NCBI RefSeq assembly: GCF_029962605.1
Contig: NZ_CP124750.1
Span: forward strand, 2,232,001 to 2,296,000
Source: Serratia sarumanii
GTDB taxonomy: Bacteria; Pseudomonadota; Gammaproteobacteria; Enterobacterales; Enterobacteriaceae
Reading direction: 5' to 3'
DNA length: 64,000 bases
Shown piece after piece: positions 44,224 through 53,200 of the stretch. Numbering within the stretch: position 1 is the stretch's first letter; each line of letters starts with the position of its first letter. Position numbers and translations under genes: made by a program. Under the pieces are notes generated by a model, which saw only the letters and a list, made by a program, of their open reading frames with translations, made no database searches and had not been told where the DNA came from.

Positions 44224-45396
44224 ATGAAAATCATGTCGGCAGAACAACGGGCGTTAACAGAACGGATCGCGGCGATCGATCAACAGGCGATGGCCGAAGG
44301 GCGCATCGTGGGTAGCGTAGTGCTGGTGGCGCGGCGGGGCGAGATTTGCTACGCCGGGGCGGCCGGCTATGCCGATCGCGAAGCGCGGCGGCCGATGCGG
44401 CGAGAAACGCAGTTTCGACTGTCGTCGGTCTCCAAACCCTATACCACGCTGGCGGCGCTGCGCCTGATTGAGCAGGGCAAGCTGAGCCTGGACGACGCGG
44501 TCAGCGACTGGCTGCCGTGGTTCACTCCGGCGTTGGCGGACGGCCGGCGCCCGGCGATCAAGATTCGTCATTTGCTGAGCCACACCGCCGGGCTGGACTA
44601 TCGGCTGAACCAGCCGCCGGCGGGCGTTTATCATCAGCTGGGGATCCAGGACGGCGTGGAGCTGTCGACGCTGACGCTGGAGCAAAACCTGCGGCTGTTG
44701 GCACAGGCACCGTTGCTGTCGGCGCCGGGGGAGCGCTTCAATTATTCGCTGGCGATCGACGTGCTTGGCGCGGTGCTGGAACGGGTGACGGGCATGCCGC
44801 TGCAGCAGCTGTTTGTCGAATGGGTGGCGCGGCCGCTGGGGCTCGGCAATACCGCGTTTTATGCGGCGGACGCCGCGAACCTGGCGACGCCGTATTACAA
44901 CACGCCGCAAGGGCCGCAGCGCATGCATGAAGGCCTGCGGCTGGCGCTGCCGGAGGAGATGGCGGGGGGCGAGGTACTGTTTTCACCCGCGCGGGCGCTT
45001 AACGCCGGGGCCTATCCTTCCGGCGGCGCGGGCATGGTCGGCGATGCCGACGATGTGCTGCGCCTGGTGGAGGCGTTGCGCAGCGGCGGGCAGGGCATGT
45101 TGCGGCCGGACACGGTGGCGTTGCTGCGCAGCCCGCACGTGGGGGCGCAGGCGCAAACGCAAGGGCCGGGCTGGGGATTCGGTTTCGGCGGGGCGCTGCT
45201 GGTGGACACAGATGCCGCGCAGACGCCGCAGCATGCCGGCACGCTGACCTGGGGCGGCGTTTACGGCCACAGCTGGTTCTTTGATCCACAGGCGCAGTTG
45301 AGCGTGGTGATACTGACCAACACCGCGTTTGAAGGCATGTGCGGCCGCTATCCGCAGCAGATCCGCGATGCGGTTTACGCCGCGGAAATGGGGTAA
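44224..45396 (+). CDS. Family VIII serine hydrolase (beta-lactamase/esterase fold)
   Basis: A 390-residue serine hydrolase of the beta-lactamase-like family VIII esterase group (EstB-like). The SxxK motif is S68-V-S-K71, the Tyr motif is Y174-S-L, and the third motif is WGGVYGH near the C-terminus (WGG in place of KTG). No signal peptide is evident, so it is probably cytoplasmic. It is likely an esterase rather than a beta-lactamase, but substrates are not known. It lies 1 kb from ampC but is only distantly related. ATG 44224 was kept; ATG 44233 is an alternative. Confidence 0.85.
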   Translation: MKIMSAEQRALTERIAAIDQQAMAEGRIVGSVVLVARRGEICYAGAAGYADREARRPMRRETQFRLSSVSKPYTTLAALRLIEQGKLSLDDAVSDWLPWFTPALADGRRPAIKIRHLLSHTAGLDYRLNQPPAGVYHQLGIQDGVELSTLTLEQNLRLLAQAPLLSAPGERFNYSLAIDVLGAVLERVTGMPLQQLFVEWVARPLGLGNTAFYAADAANLATPYYNTPQGPQRMHEGLRLALPEEMAGGEVLFSPARALNAGAYPSGGAGMVGDADDVLRLVEALRSGGQGMLRPDTVALLRSPHVGAQAQTQGPGWGFGFGGALLVDTDAAQTPQHAGTLTWGGVYGHSWFFDPQAQLSVVILTNTAFEGMCGRYPQQIRDAVYAAEMG

Positions 45397-45400
45397 ATAA

Positions 45401-45422
45401 AAAGGGCCCCGCAGGGGGCCCT
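45401..45422. terminator. Bidirectional terminator between serine hydrolase and ydgA
   Basis: Stem AAGGGCCCC with GGGGCCCTT around a short GCA-type loop in the 45-base gap between convergent stops. A-rich before and moderately T-rich after. Confidence 0.85.
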
Positions 45423-45441
45423 TGATCAGGCTGTCAGGCGA

Positions 45442-46974
45442 TTACTGCGCCGGTGCCGGAGCGGGTTCCGCTTCCTGCGCCGGTTCAGCGTCTTCCGCCG
45501 GGGCGCCCAGCATGGCGAACTGGCCGATGAACTCTTGCAGCGACATCTTGTTGCCGTTGAGGTCAACCTGGTTGTCGGCATAGTGGAACTTGCTCGCGAT
45601 CACGCCGTCTTTCTGGGTGGTCAGCTTGAACATCTGGCCCATGGCCGCCAGGCCCTGCACTTGCTGCTGCGCCAGTTTCTGCGCGTCTTCCGCATTGTAA
45701 CCCTGCAACAGCGCGGTTTTCGCGGTCACTTCGGTGGCCATCGCTTCCGGAATGGTCAGGTTGATATCCAGCTTTTTAACCGCCTGCGCGATCAGCTGAT
45801 CCGGCGATTGCGCCGGGGAGGCGGCTTTGCTCGGATCGGTCAGCGCCAGATCCAGCGTGAAGGTGCTCTCGCCCTTGCTGTTTTTCCAGCTCAGCGGCGC
45901 GATGCTGAGGCTCGGGTTGCCTTTCAGCAGCAGCGGCAGGTTCTTTTGCAACAGCTCGGCGTTTTGCTGCTCATACACGGCCGGATCCAGGTTCTCGCCC
46001 TGTTGCAGCAGCGCCATGGTCTGGCGGTTGTAGCTGTCGGCGAAGTCTTTCAGCGCCTTGCCGTCGACGTTGTCGATTTTCAGCGCCAGCTTGCCGGCGC
46101 CGAAATCGTTGCCCTGCACCTTGAGCGCGTCCATGGTGTAGTCGATCTGGCCGCCGATGTTGCTGCTGCCTTGCTCGCCGAACTTGCTCACCAGGTTGAA
46201 ACCGTCCAACGCCACGGTATCTTTACCGTCGATCGTCAGTTTGAACTGCTTCAGCGTCATCGTCTGATCGCCGAGCTTCACGCCGAACTTGCTCTCGTTG
46301 CTGTTGCCCTTCAGGTTGAAGCCCTGGAAGGTGATCTGCTCGTTTTGACCGAATTCGTTCGGGCTGGCGAACACGATATTGTCGCTATTGGCGTCCAGCA
46401 CGAATTTTTTCAGATCGCTGGACACATCGGCGTTAATGGTGGCGCCGCTGAATTTCAGCGAAGACTTATCCTTCTGGTAGTCCAGCGGGATGATGTCGAT
46501 GGCGGACGAGGTGTCCCCGCTGTAAGAGATGCGCGAATCGGCGGTAAACAGCGATTTGCCTTTGGTGGTGTCAAACAGGCCTTTCACCGCCGGGGTATTT
46601 TCCAGCTCGGTATGCACCGACGCCATGCTCGGCAGCAGATTGAATTTTTTCAGCTGGGCGAAGGGGAACGGGCCGTGATCGATGGTTTCCAGGAACGCCA
46701 CTTCTTCGCCGGCTTTCAGCGCCGCGTCTTCACTGGTATCCGTGCCGTCGGAACGCAGCACATAACGCACTTTACTGCTGAACAGGCCGCGCTGGTAATT
46801 TTCATAGCTCAGCTTCACGCCGGCTTTCGGCAGGTAAGCTTTCAGCTGGCCGTTGGCGTTGTCGACGACTTCGCCCATGTGCTGCTCGATCAGTTTCCCG
46901 GTGTACCAGGATGCCCCGGTCCATGCTGCGCCAAGAACCACAATGACGCTGACAGCGACTAACGATTTTTTCAT
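45442..46974 (-). CDS. ydgA: DUF945 protein YdgA
   Basis: A 510-residue protein with an N-terminal membrane anchor (LVAVSVIVVLGAAWTGASWYTG) and a long DUF945 domain, homologous to E. coli YdgA (502 residues). The family forms an AsmA-like, beta-rich periplasmic structure; the function is unclear, although E. coli YdgA has been reported as a dimeric inner-membrane protein. It is followed by an Ala/Glu/Pro tail (EDAEPAQEAEPAPAPAQ) absent from the core. It lies downstream of manA on the same strand, as in E. coli. Confidence 0.93.
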   Translation of the reverse strand: MKKSLVAVSVIVVLGAAWTGASWYTGKLIEQHMGEVVDNANGQLKAYLPKAGVKLSYENYQRGLFSSKVRYVLRSDGTDTSEDAALKAGEEVAFLETIDHGPFPFAQLKKFNLLPSMASVHTELENTPAVKGLFDTTKGKSLFTADSRISYSGDTSSAIDIIPLDYQKDKSSLKFSGATINADVSSDLKKFVLDANSDNIVFASPNEFGQNEQITFQGFNLKGNSNESKFGVKLGDQTMTLKQFKLTIDGKDTVALDGFNLVSKFGEQGSSNIGGQIDYTMDALKVQGNDFGAGKLALKIDNVDGKALKDFADSYNRQTMALLQQGENLDPAVYEQQNAELLQKNLPLLLKGNPSLSIAPLSWKNSKGESTFTLDLALTDPSKAASPAQSPDQLIAQAVKKLDINLTIPEAMATEVTAKTALLQGYNAEDAQKLAQQQVQGLAAMGQMFKLTTQKDGVIASKFHYADNQVDLNGNKMSLQEFIGQFAMLGAPAEDAEPAQEAEPAPAPAQ

Positions 46975-47114
46975 AGCTCTGTTTCATCCTTTTTTCTTAT
47001 CACCCTCCGTTGCGCGGGAGGGGCAAATAGGGGCCGAAAATAAACGCCCGCAGGCGTTTAATTGTGGGGGTAGCTCTCGCTTTCAGCAAGCAATTTGCTG
47101 AAATTTATCAACGG

Positions 47115-48293
47115 TTAGGCCAGCTGGTTATAAACCCTGGCGATGCGGCCGCTGCCGCTGACGTTGACCGGGGATTCGAAAGCCCCGATAAAGCAGGATT
47201 CGCCCGGTTTGAGCGTCAGGCGTTGCCCGGATTTTTCCAGCGTCGCTTCGCCGGTGACGCAGAACACGATGGCGGCGCTTTGCTGCGCCAGCGCCTGCGG
47301 GGCGGTGGTCAAATCGTGCAGCGAGAAGGCGAAATCCTCCACCGGAATCGGGAAGAACAGCTCGTTGCCGCGCGGCTCCGGCTGGGTCAGCAGGCCGGAA
47401 GCCGGCTGCGGGCGGAACTGCAGATTGGCCAGCAGCTCGGGCACGTCGATGAATTTCGGCGTCAGGCCCGCGCGCAACACGTTGTCCGAGTTGGCCATCA
47501 CCTCCAGCGCCACGCCTTTCAGGTAGGCGTGCGGCGTTTCGGCATACAGGAACATTGCTTCGCCCGGCGCGAGCTGCACCACGTTCAGCAGCAGCGGTGA
47601 GAACAGGCCGCTGTCGTCCGGATAGAAGCCGGCGATAAAGCGTACGGTGTCCCAGGGTTCCCCCTGCTGGTTGTTGAGCGCGGCTTTCAATACGCCGAGC
47701 GCCAGCGACTTTTGCTCGCCGCTCATCGTCAGCAGGCTGGCGAACAGGGTTGCGAGATGCGCGGTGTCCGGCTGTTGCAGGAAGGCGGCGATGTCGTGGT
47801 GTGCGCCGGCGATCGGTTGCAGCAGGGAAACGATATCGGCCAGTTCGCGAAAGCCGTTCATCGCCAGGAACGGCGTGAGGGCGAACACCAGCTCGGGCTT
47901 GTGGTTGGGATCTTTATAGTTGCGTTCGGCGGCGCTCAGGGGGATGCCGGCGGCATTCTCTTTCGCGAAGCCGATTTCGGCCGCCGCTTTGCTCGGGTGG
48001 ACCTGGATCGACAGTGGCTGATCGGCGCAGAGTACTTTAAACAGGAACGGCAACTCGCCAAAGCGGCTGGCGACGTTGGTGCCCAGCTGTTTTGGCTGGT
48101 CTTCATCGATCAGATCGCGCAGCGAACGCAGCTCGCCGTCGGCGCCCGGCACGCGGGAAGGGCTCTTGGGATGGGCGCCCATCCACAGTTCGGCCATCGG
48201 CAGATTATCAGGGTTGGCGATGCCGTAAAGACGGGTCAGCGCATCGTGGCTGCCCCAGGCGTAATTCTGTACCGCGTTGGTCATTTTTTGCAT
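47115..48293 (-). CDS. manA: Mannose-6-phosphate isomerase
   Basis: A 392-residue type I phosphomannose isomerase, colinear with E. coli ManA (391). Zinc-site residues lie in the QPLSIQVHPSK block (Gln and His) and in the NHKPELVFAL (Glu) and ETPHAYLKG (His) segments, with ALEVMANSDNVLRAGLTPK following. Interconverts mannose-6-P and fructose-6-P, linking mannose use with GDP-mannose synthesis. The start is ATG 48293 (MQKMTNAVQNYAW), the family N-terminus. Confidence 0.97.
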   Translation of the reverse strand: MQKMTNAVQNYAWGSHDALTRLYGIANPDNLPMAELWMGAHPKSPSRVPGADGELRSLRDLIDEDQPKQLGTNVASRFGELPFLFKVLCADQPLSIQVHPSKAAAEIGFAKENAAGIPLSAAERNYKDPNHKPELVFALTPFLAMNGFRELADIVSLLQPIAGAHHDIAAFLQQPDTAHLATLFASLLTMSGEQKSLALGVLKAALNNQQGEPWDTVRFIAGFYPDDSGLFSPLLLNVVQLAPGEAMFLYAETPHAYLKGVALEVMANSDNVLRAGLTPKFIDVPELLANLQFRPQPASGLLTQPEPRGNELFFPIPVEDFAFSLHDLTTAPQALAQQSAAIVFCVTGEATLEKSGQRLTLKPGESCFIGAFESPVNVSGSGRIARVYNQLA

Positions 48294-48769
48294 GTCGATA
48301 AACGTCCTTAGCGTCATTGCCGTACCGGATGGCAATAACTTACTGATTTTATACGGTTAGTTAAATCTGTGCCGACAACCATCATACGCCCGCGTCGGCA
48401 GGAAAAATCATGGGCGCGATCAAAACAACGCCGAATAACGTCGCGCCCGGCAATGGGGCCAAAGTATAGCGTGATAACGATCGGCGCCTCAATTGGCGCG
48501 CAGGCCTCAAGGCGGCCCGGAAAACCCGCCGTTCGATTATTTTTTGAACCGGCGGGATTATTGCCGATAGTCCGCTCATCCTGCCGCATTATTTATTATT
48601 CAGCATGTAAAAATATGACTGCTGAATTTATTTTTTACCGTCTGAGCCATTCCCTTATTATTATTTTCGCGCTGCGCCGGGCGATCACACGCCGAGCTTA
48701 AACCTGCGCGTCAGACCCCTTTACCGTAACGGCTAACGAGTCGATTTAACAAAACCAGAGGTCTGTTGC
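48294..48769. other. Divergent intergenic region between manA and a small secreted protein
   Basis: 476 bases containing the manA promoter (nearer the left) and the promoter of the small exported protein (right). A GC-rich block at 48380-48560 and an AT-rich block at 48590-48670 are visible. A minus-strand frame at 48314-48589 shows no coding character. I identified no further gene or named site. Confidence 0.5.
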
Positions 48770-49102
48770 ATGAAAAAACTGTTGTTGCTGTTGGGGCTTT
48801 GCGCCGGCGCAGCCCAGGCGGCGGTGATTGTCACCTATCCCTACGCGGCGCCGCGCGCCGTGGCGATCGCGCCGGCGCCGATCGTCGTTGCACCCGCGCC
48901 GGTCGCGGTTCCCGCCGCGATCGTGCCCGTGGCGCACCCGTTGGCGCTCACCGCCGGCGCGGCGGCGACCGGGGCCTATCGGCATCATGAACGGCAGGAC
49001 GCCTACGACGAGATCAATCATCTGCAGCAACAACGTATCGATGAGCTCAATCATTTACAGGCGCAGCGCATCAATAATTTTAATTCGCGTCATCCGCGTT
49101 AA
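48770..49102 (+). CDS. Small exported protein with Pro/Ala linker and Gln/Arg helix, unknown function
   Basis: A 110-residue protein. It begins with a classic signal peptide ([17 protein letters not shown], cleavage after AQA at residue 17). A Pro/Ala/Val-rich segment follows, then a C-terminal helix with two similar units, [11 protein letters not shown] and [11 protein letters not shown]. Probably periplasmic or surface-exposed. I recognise no family. Good ribosome-binding site (AGAGG). It lies between manA and fumC, where E. coli has no such gene. Confidence 0.78.
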   Translation: MKKLLLLLGLCAGAAQAAVIVTYPYAAPRAVAIAPAPIVVAPAPVAVPAAIVPVAHPLALTAGAAATGAYRHHERQDAYDEINHLQQQRIDELNHLQAQRINNFNSRHPR

Positions 49103-49332
49103 TGATTAGCCACACTTTTATTCTCCTGGCTCATTCCCGGCCGTTTATTTCGCCGCGGGTTAACCGATGGAAAATAACCGCGTCGTTAATGGGTAAAAAA
49201 GATGAAACGTGCTGTGAGATAACTCTCTTAATGCGAATAGTTATTATGTCACTATACTGGGAGTGCATGCCGACGGGGGGTAGCGCGTCGGCTCAACCCT
49301 ACGATTTTAGGAATTATGCTAAGGAGATAATG

Positions 49333-50730
49333 ATGGCAGGCGTTCGTATCGAAAAAGACTCTATGGGCCCCATCGAAGTACCGGCCGACAAGCTGTGGGG
49401 CGCGCAAACCCAGCGTTCGTTGGCGCATTTCCGCATTTCCTCCGAAAAGATGCCGACCGCGCTGATCCACGCGCTGGCGTTGACCAAGCGCGCCGCCGCG
49501 CAGGTGAACGTGGATCTGGGGCTGCTGCCGGCCGAACGGGGCGCCGCCATCATCAGCGCCGCCGACGAAGTGCTGGCGGACAGCCATGCCGACCAGTTCC
49601 CGCTGTCGATCTGGCAAACCGGCTCCGGCACCCAGACCAACATGAACATGAACGAAGTGTTGGCCAACCGCGCCAGCGAGCTGCTGGGCGGCGTGCGCGG
49701 TGAAGAGCGCAAGGTGCACCCGAACGACGATGTCAATAAAAGCCAGAGCTCCAACGACGTGTTTCCCACCGCGATGCACGTGGCGGCGGTGATTGCGCTG
49801 CGCGAACATCTGATCCCCGAGCTGAAAGTGCTGCACAAGACGCTGAGCGACAAGGCCGAAGCCTACCGCGACATCGTCAAAATCGGCCGCACCCATCTGC
49901 AGGACGCCACGCCGCTGACCCTGGGGCAGGAGATCTCCGGTTGGGCGGCGATGCTGGCGCACAATCTGAAACACATCGAGGACAGTATTCCGCACATCGC
50001 CGAGCTGGCGCTTGGCGGCACGGCGGTCGGCACCGGGCTGAACACCCATCCGGAGTACGCGGTGCGCGTCGCTAAAGCGCTGGCGGAATTGACCCATCAG
50101 CCGTTCGTCACCGCCCCGAACAAGTTCGAAGCGCTGGCGACCTGCGACGCGCTGGTGCAGGGGCATGGCGCGCTGAAAGGGCTGGCGGCCTCGCTGATGA
50201 AGATCGCCAACGACGTGCGCTGGCTGGCTTCCGGCCCGCGCTGCGGCATCGGCGAGATTTCGATCCCGGAGAACGAACCGGGCAGTTCCATCATGCCGGG
50301 CAAGGTCAACCCGACCCAGTGCGAGGCGATGACCATGCTGTGCGCCCAGGTGCTGGGCAACGACGTGGCGGTAAACATCGGCGGCGCTTCCGGCAACTTC
50401 GAGCTGAACGTGTTCCGCCCGATGGTGATCCACAACTACCTGCAGTCGATTCGCCTGCTGGCCGACGGCATGCAGGGTTTCAACGAGCACTGCGCGGTGG
50501 GCATCGAACCGAACCGCGATCGCATCACCCAGTTGCTGAACGAATCGCTGATGCTGGTGACGGCGCTCAACACCCACATCGGCTACGACAAGGCGGCGGA
50601 AATCGCCAAGAAAGCGCACAAGGAAGGGCTGACGCTGAAAGCCGCGGCGCTGAAGCTGGGCTACCTGTCCGAAGCGCAGTTCGACGAGTGGGTGCGGCCG
50701 GAAGCGATGGTCGGCAGCATGCAGAAATGA
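49333..50730 (+). CDS. fumC: Class II fumarase FumC
   Basis: A 465-residue iron-independent fumarase (E. coli FumC 467). The superfamily signature [11 protein letters not shown] lies near residues 317-327, with the catalytic Ser loop in that segment. Active-site blocks [12 protein letters not shown] and [11 protein letters not shown] are intact. It interconverts fumarate and malate; in E. coli it is induced by SoxRS because FumA/B are oxidant-sensitive. ATG 49333 follows AAGGAG. The open frame extends upstream to 49102, but that part lacks homology. Followed by a strong terminator. Confidence 0.97.
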   Translation: MAGVRIEKDSMGPIEVPADKLWGAQTQRSLAHFRISSEKMPTALIHALALTKRAAAQVNVDLGLLPAERGAAIISAADEVLADSHADQFPLSIWQTGSGTQTNMNMNEVLANRASELLGGVRGEERKVHPNDDVNKSQSSNDVFPTAMHVAAVIALREHLIPELKVLHKTLSDKAEAYRDIVKIGRTHLQDATPLTLGQEISGWAAMLAHNLKHIEDSIPHIAELALGGTAVGTGLNTHPEYAVRVAKALAELTHQPFVTAPNKFEALATCDALVQGHGALKGLAASLMKIANDVRWLASGPRCGIGEISIPENEPGSSIMPGKVNPTQCEAMTMLCAQVLGNDVAVNIGGASGNFELNVFRPMVIHNYLQSIRLLADGMQGFNEHCAVGIEPNRDRITQLLNESLMLVTALNTHIGYDKAAEIAKKAHKEGLTLKAAALKLGYLSEAQFDEWVRPEAMVGSMQK

Positions 50731-50750
50731 TTGATCTGTGAGGCAACCGG

Positions 50751-50777
50751 GGGCTTACTGAGGTAAGCCCTTTTTTT
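50751..50777 (+). terminator. Rho-independent terminator of fumC
   Basis: Stem GGGCTTAC with GTAAGCCC around a 4-base TGAG loop, followed by seven T residues. It lies 20 bases after the fumC stop. Confidence 0.93.
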
Positions 50778-50791
50778 GTGGAGAAATCAAG

Positions 50792-51481
50792 ATGTCGCGC
50801 GCACAACGTTTACTCGATCTGATGCAGCTGCTGCGCAGCCGCCGTTATCCGGTGGCGGGCCATGCGCTGGCGCAGACGCTGGGCATCAGCATGCGCACGC
50901 TGTACCGCGATATCGCTACGCTGCAGCAGCAGGGGGCGGAGATCGCCGGCGAGGCGGGCGTCGGCTATGTGCTGCGCCCCGGCTTTATGCTGCCGCCGCT
51001 GATGTTCTCGCAGGCGGAGACAGAAGCGTTGGTGCTGGGCATGCGCTGGGTCAGCCGCCGCGGCGACAGCCAGCTGGCGAGCGCGGCGGGCCAGGCGCTG
51101 GCCAAGATCGCCGCCGTGCTGCCGCCGGCGCTGCGGGAGGAGCTGGAGGCTAACACGCTGTTGATCGCGCCGGTTCAGGCACCGCCGGTGGCGGATGAGC
51201 TGCGGGTGCTGATCCGTGACACCATCCGCCGCGAGCGCAAGCTGCATATCGGCTATCTCGATCTGGCGGGGCAGCGCAGCGAACGCCTGCTGTGGCCCTT
51301 TGCGCTGGGCTTTTTCGACCAGCTCCAGGTGCTGGTCGCCTGGTGCGAGCTGCGCCAGGCGTTTCGCCATTTTCGCCTCGATCGCATTCAGGCCGCCATG
51401 CCGTTGGAACAGCGCTATCCGCGCGGCCGGCGGCGGCTGCTGAAAGAGTGGCGCCTCAGCGAGGGCATTGCGGAGCAATAG
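50792..51481 (+). CDS. YafY/WYL-type HTH transcriptional regulator
   Basis: A 229-residue regulator with an N-terminal HTH_11 domain (residues 2-60, MSRAQRLLDLMQLLRSRRYPVAGHALAQTLGISMRTLYRDIATLQQQG) and a WYL-like domain (about 130-210, RRERKLHIGYLDLAGQRSERLLWPFALGFFDQLQVLVAWCELR). Family members sense ligands through the WYL domain; the target here is unclear. It lies 14 bases after the fumC terminator and 90 bases upstream of a VOC gene on the same strand, a probable target. Confidence 0.85.
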   Translation: MSRAQRLLDLMQLLRSRRYPVAGHALAQTLGISMRTLYRDIATLQQQGAEIAGEAGVGYVLRPGFMLPPLMFSQAETEALVLGMRWVSRRGDSQLASAAGQALAKIAAVLPPALREELEANTLLIAPVQAPPVADELRVLIRDTIRRERKLHIGYLDLAGQRSERLLWPFALGFFDQLQVLVAWCELRQAFRHFRLDRIQAAMPLEQRYPRGRRRLLKEWRLSEGIAEQ

Positions 51482-51571
51482 CGGCACGCTGCTGCTATAA
51501 ACTGTCAGCCGCGCGCTTTAGTCTGTGCCTATCGGGAACCGGCTGGTTCCCATCACCCAGAGGACAGACCG

Positions 51572-51940
51572 ATGACTCTTCCCAGCATGACCCTGCTTTA
51601 CGTCGATAACCCGCTGAACAGCGCCGCCTTTTATCAACGCTTACTGGGACAGGCGCCGGTGGAACTTTCTCCCGGCTTCGCCCTGTTCGTGCTCAACAAC
51701 GGCTTTAAGCTGGGGATGTGGGCCAAACAGGGGGTAAAACCTGCGGCGACCCTGACCGGCGGCGGCGGTGAACTGGGCTTTTTGTGCCAGGATCCGCAAG
51801 AGGTCGAGGCGCGCTATAACCAGTGGCGCGAACTCGGGCTGCCGATTGAACAAACGCCGACCGAGATGGCGTTCGGTTACACCTTCGTGGCGCGGGATCC
51901 GGACGGCCATCGCCTGCGGGTGTATGCCCTCAGCGAGTAG
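51572..51940 (+). CDS. VOC-superfamily (glyoxalase/dioxygenase-like) protein
   Basis: A 122-residue single VOC domain. It has the family opening [21 protein letters not shown] and the closing block [18 protein letters not shown] with the Asp-Gly-His of the metal or ligand site. It resembles small phenazine/bleomycin resistance-like and glyoxalase-like proteins; the substrate is unknown. The frame overlaps the tus stop by 11 bases on the opposite strand. It follows the WYL regulator and may be its partner. Confidence 0.82.
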   Translation: MTLPSMTLLYVDNPLNSAAFYQRLLGQAPVELSPGFALFVLNNGFKLGMWAKQGVKPAATLTGGGGELGFLCQDPQEVEARYNQWRELGLPIEQTPTEMAFGYTFVARDPDGHRLRVYALSE

Positions 51941-52868
51941 CGTCGTCGGTATACAGGTGCAGGCGTGGCACCAGCAGCCGCAGCGGCCGGGCGTCGGGTT
52001 TGTAACGGTGTTTCACCGCGTCGACGTCGTAGTTGAGCAGCTCGCCAATCTTCGGCACCGCGGCGCCGTTTTCAACCTGACACAGGGCGATCAGCGGCAG
52101 CGGGCAGGGGTGTTGCACCTGTTTTTGCTGCTGCTGATACCACACCCGGGCGATCGGCTGCACTTTGACCGGCCGCTTGATTTTCAGCGTCGCGTGCTGC
52201 GGCAGGCGGCTGACGTCGTCTATCTCGCGGCTGACCAGGGCAGCCCACTGTTCACGGCTGTGCGGCGGCACCGCGCGGCCGGCTTTCAGGCTTTTCTCCA
52301 GCTGCGCCAGGATGTCGTCCCGCTTGACGTTTTTGATGATGTGCTTGTTGGCCCAGCCAAAGCGCACGGAGTCGGGATTGGTCAGGGCGGTGAGGGTGCG
52401 ATAGGCGCTGAGGGTAATCAGCCCGTGCAGATGGGTGTGCACGAACTCGAAACGCTGCTCCGGCGCCAGGCCGGAATCGACGGTGATAATCTGTTCCAGC
52501 TCGCCCTTCAGGCGATTGATCAGCGCCAGCTGCGTTTGCAGCACCTGATACTCCGGCTGCTCCACCGCCAGACAGATGACGCCGGGCAGGCGAACGGCGG
52601 CCTTGCTGCTGACATTCTCCCGGTTATGGTGGATAAACAGCCGCTGATAGTGCTCCAGCGCCAGATCGCGCGCCGCTTGCCCCACATGCTGTTCGACCGC
52701 GATATGTGAGATGGCCTGATGTTCCTGGCCTTTTTCAACCTCCGGCAGGCTGAACACCCGCGCCGCCAGCAACCGCAGCGGGGCGATCTGCTGCTGCAGC
52801 GCGCCGAGCGCCTGCTCCAGTTCGGTAAAGCAAGCGTTCATCCGGCCTATCACATCGTATCTGCTCAT
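51930..52868 (-). CDS. tus: DNA replication terminus site-binding protein Tus
   Basis: A 312-residue DNA-binding protein (E. coli Tus 309). Blocks typical of Tus include the N-terminal helix [47 protein letters not shown] and [32 protein letters not shown]. It binds Ter sites as a monomer and blocks replication forks in a polar way. A Ter site lies 12 bases upstream of its start, in its promoter region, so autorepression is expected as in E. coli. Convergent with the VOC gene. Confidence 0.95.
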   Translation of the reverse strand: MSRYDVIGRMNACFTELEQALGALQQQIAPLRLLAARVFSLPEVEKGQEHQAISHIAVEQHVGQAARDLALEHYQRLFIHHNRENVSSKAAVRLPGVICLAVEQPEYQVLQTQLALINRLKGELEQIITVDSGLAPEQRFEFVHTHLHGLITLSAYRTLTALTNPDSVRFGWANKHIIKNVKRDDILAQLEKSLKAGRAVPPHSREQWAALVSREIDDVSRLPQHATLKIKRPVKVQPIARVWYQQQQKQVQHPCPLPLIALCQVENGAAVPKIGELLNYDVDAVKHRYKPDARPLRLLVPRLHLYTDDATR

Positions 52869-52880
52869 CGCACCTTCCTG

Positions 52881-52899
52881 TTTTAGTTACAACATACTA
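52881..52899 (-). promoter_or_regulatory. Ter site (TerB-like) at the tus promoter
   Basis: On the minus strand the sequence reads TAGTATGTTGTAACTAAAA, which contains the complete E. coli TerB core AGTATGTTGTAACTAAA (17 of 17). The conserved G-C base pair that locks Tus lies at the right-hand end. Forks moving from high to low window coordinates should therefore be blocked, and forks coming from the slyA side pass. The orientation matches TerB relative to tus in E. coli. Confidence 0.93.
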
Positions 52900-53200
52900 T
52901 AGAAGAGTAGCAGACTGGGGGCAACATAGGCTACCGGGGAAAAGGCGGCTTCACTGACCACCCGGCTTATCAGCGGAAAATACGCCATAAAGGTCTTTGG
53001 CGGCAGGGCACGCAAGACACTCTGTATACGTAGTGTTTTGATTCATTTATGGATTTTATCCTGTTCGTTTGTGTTTTGTTTAATCCATTTTCCGCTCGCC
53101 GTTGTCCAAACGCTGGAACAAACGGAATGGCAGGACGCGATGAGCCCTTGGGGTTATCTTTTCTTCTGTCATTAACGGGCGCTTTAAACGGAGGTTCACT
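52900..53200. other. Region between Ter site and the GH3 gene
   Basis: 300 bases with no convincing gene. An AT-rich tract at 53035-53090 probably contains the promoter of the GH3/DigH-like pair. Two overlapping frames here are too short and lack a good start. Confidence 0.5.

Noticed and set aside
44224..45396. Second beta-lactamase
   Set aside because: The KTG motif is replaced by WGG and there is no signal peptide; family VIII esterase is the better call.
48314..48589. A 91-codon minus-strand frame upstream of manA
   Set aside because: No domain, no ribosome-binding site, and it covers the manA promoter region.
49102..49332. In-frame N-terminal extension of fumC by 77 residues
   Set aside because: FumC homology and the AAGGAG site support the ATG at 49333; the extension shows no homology.
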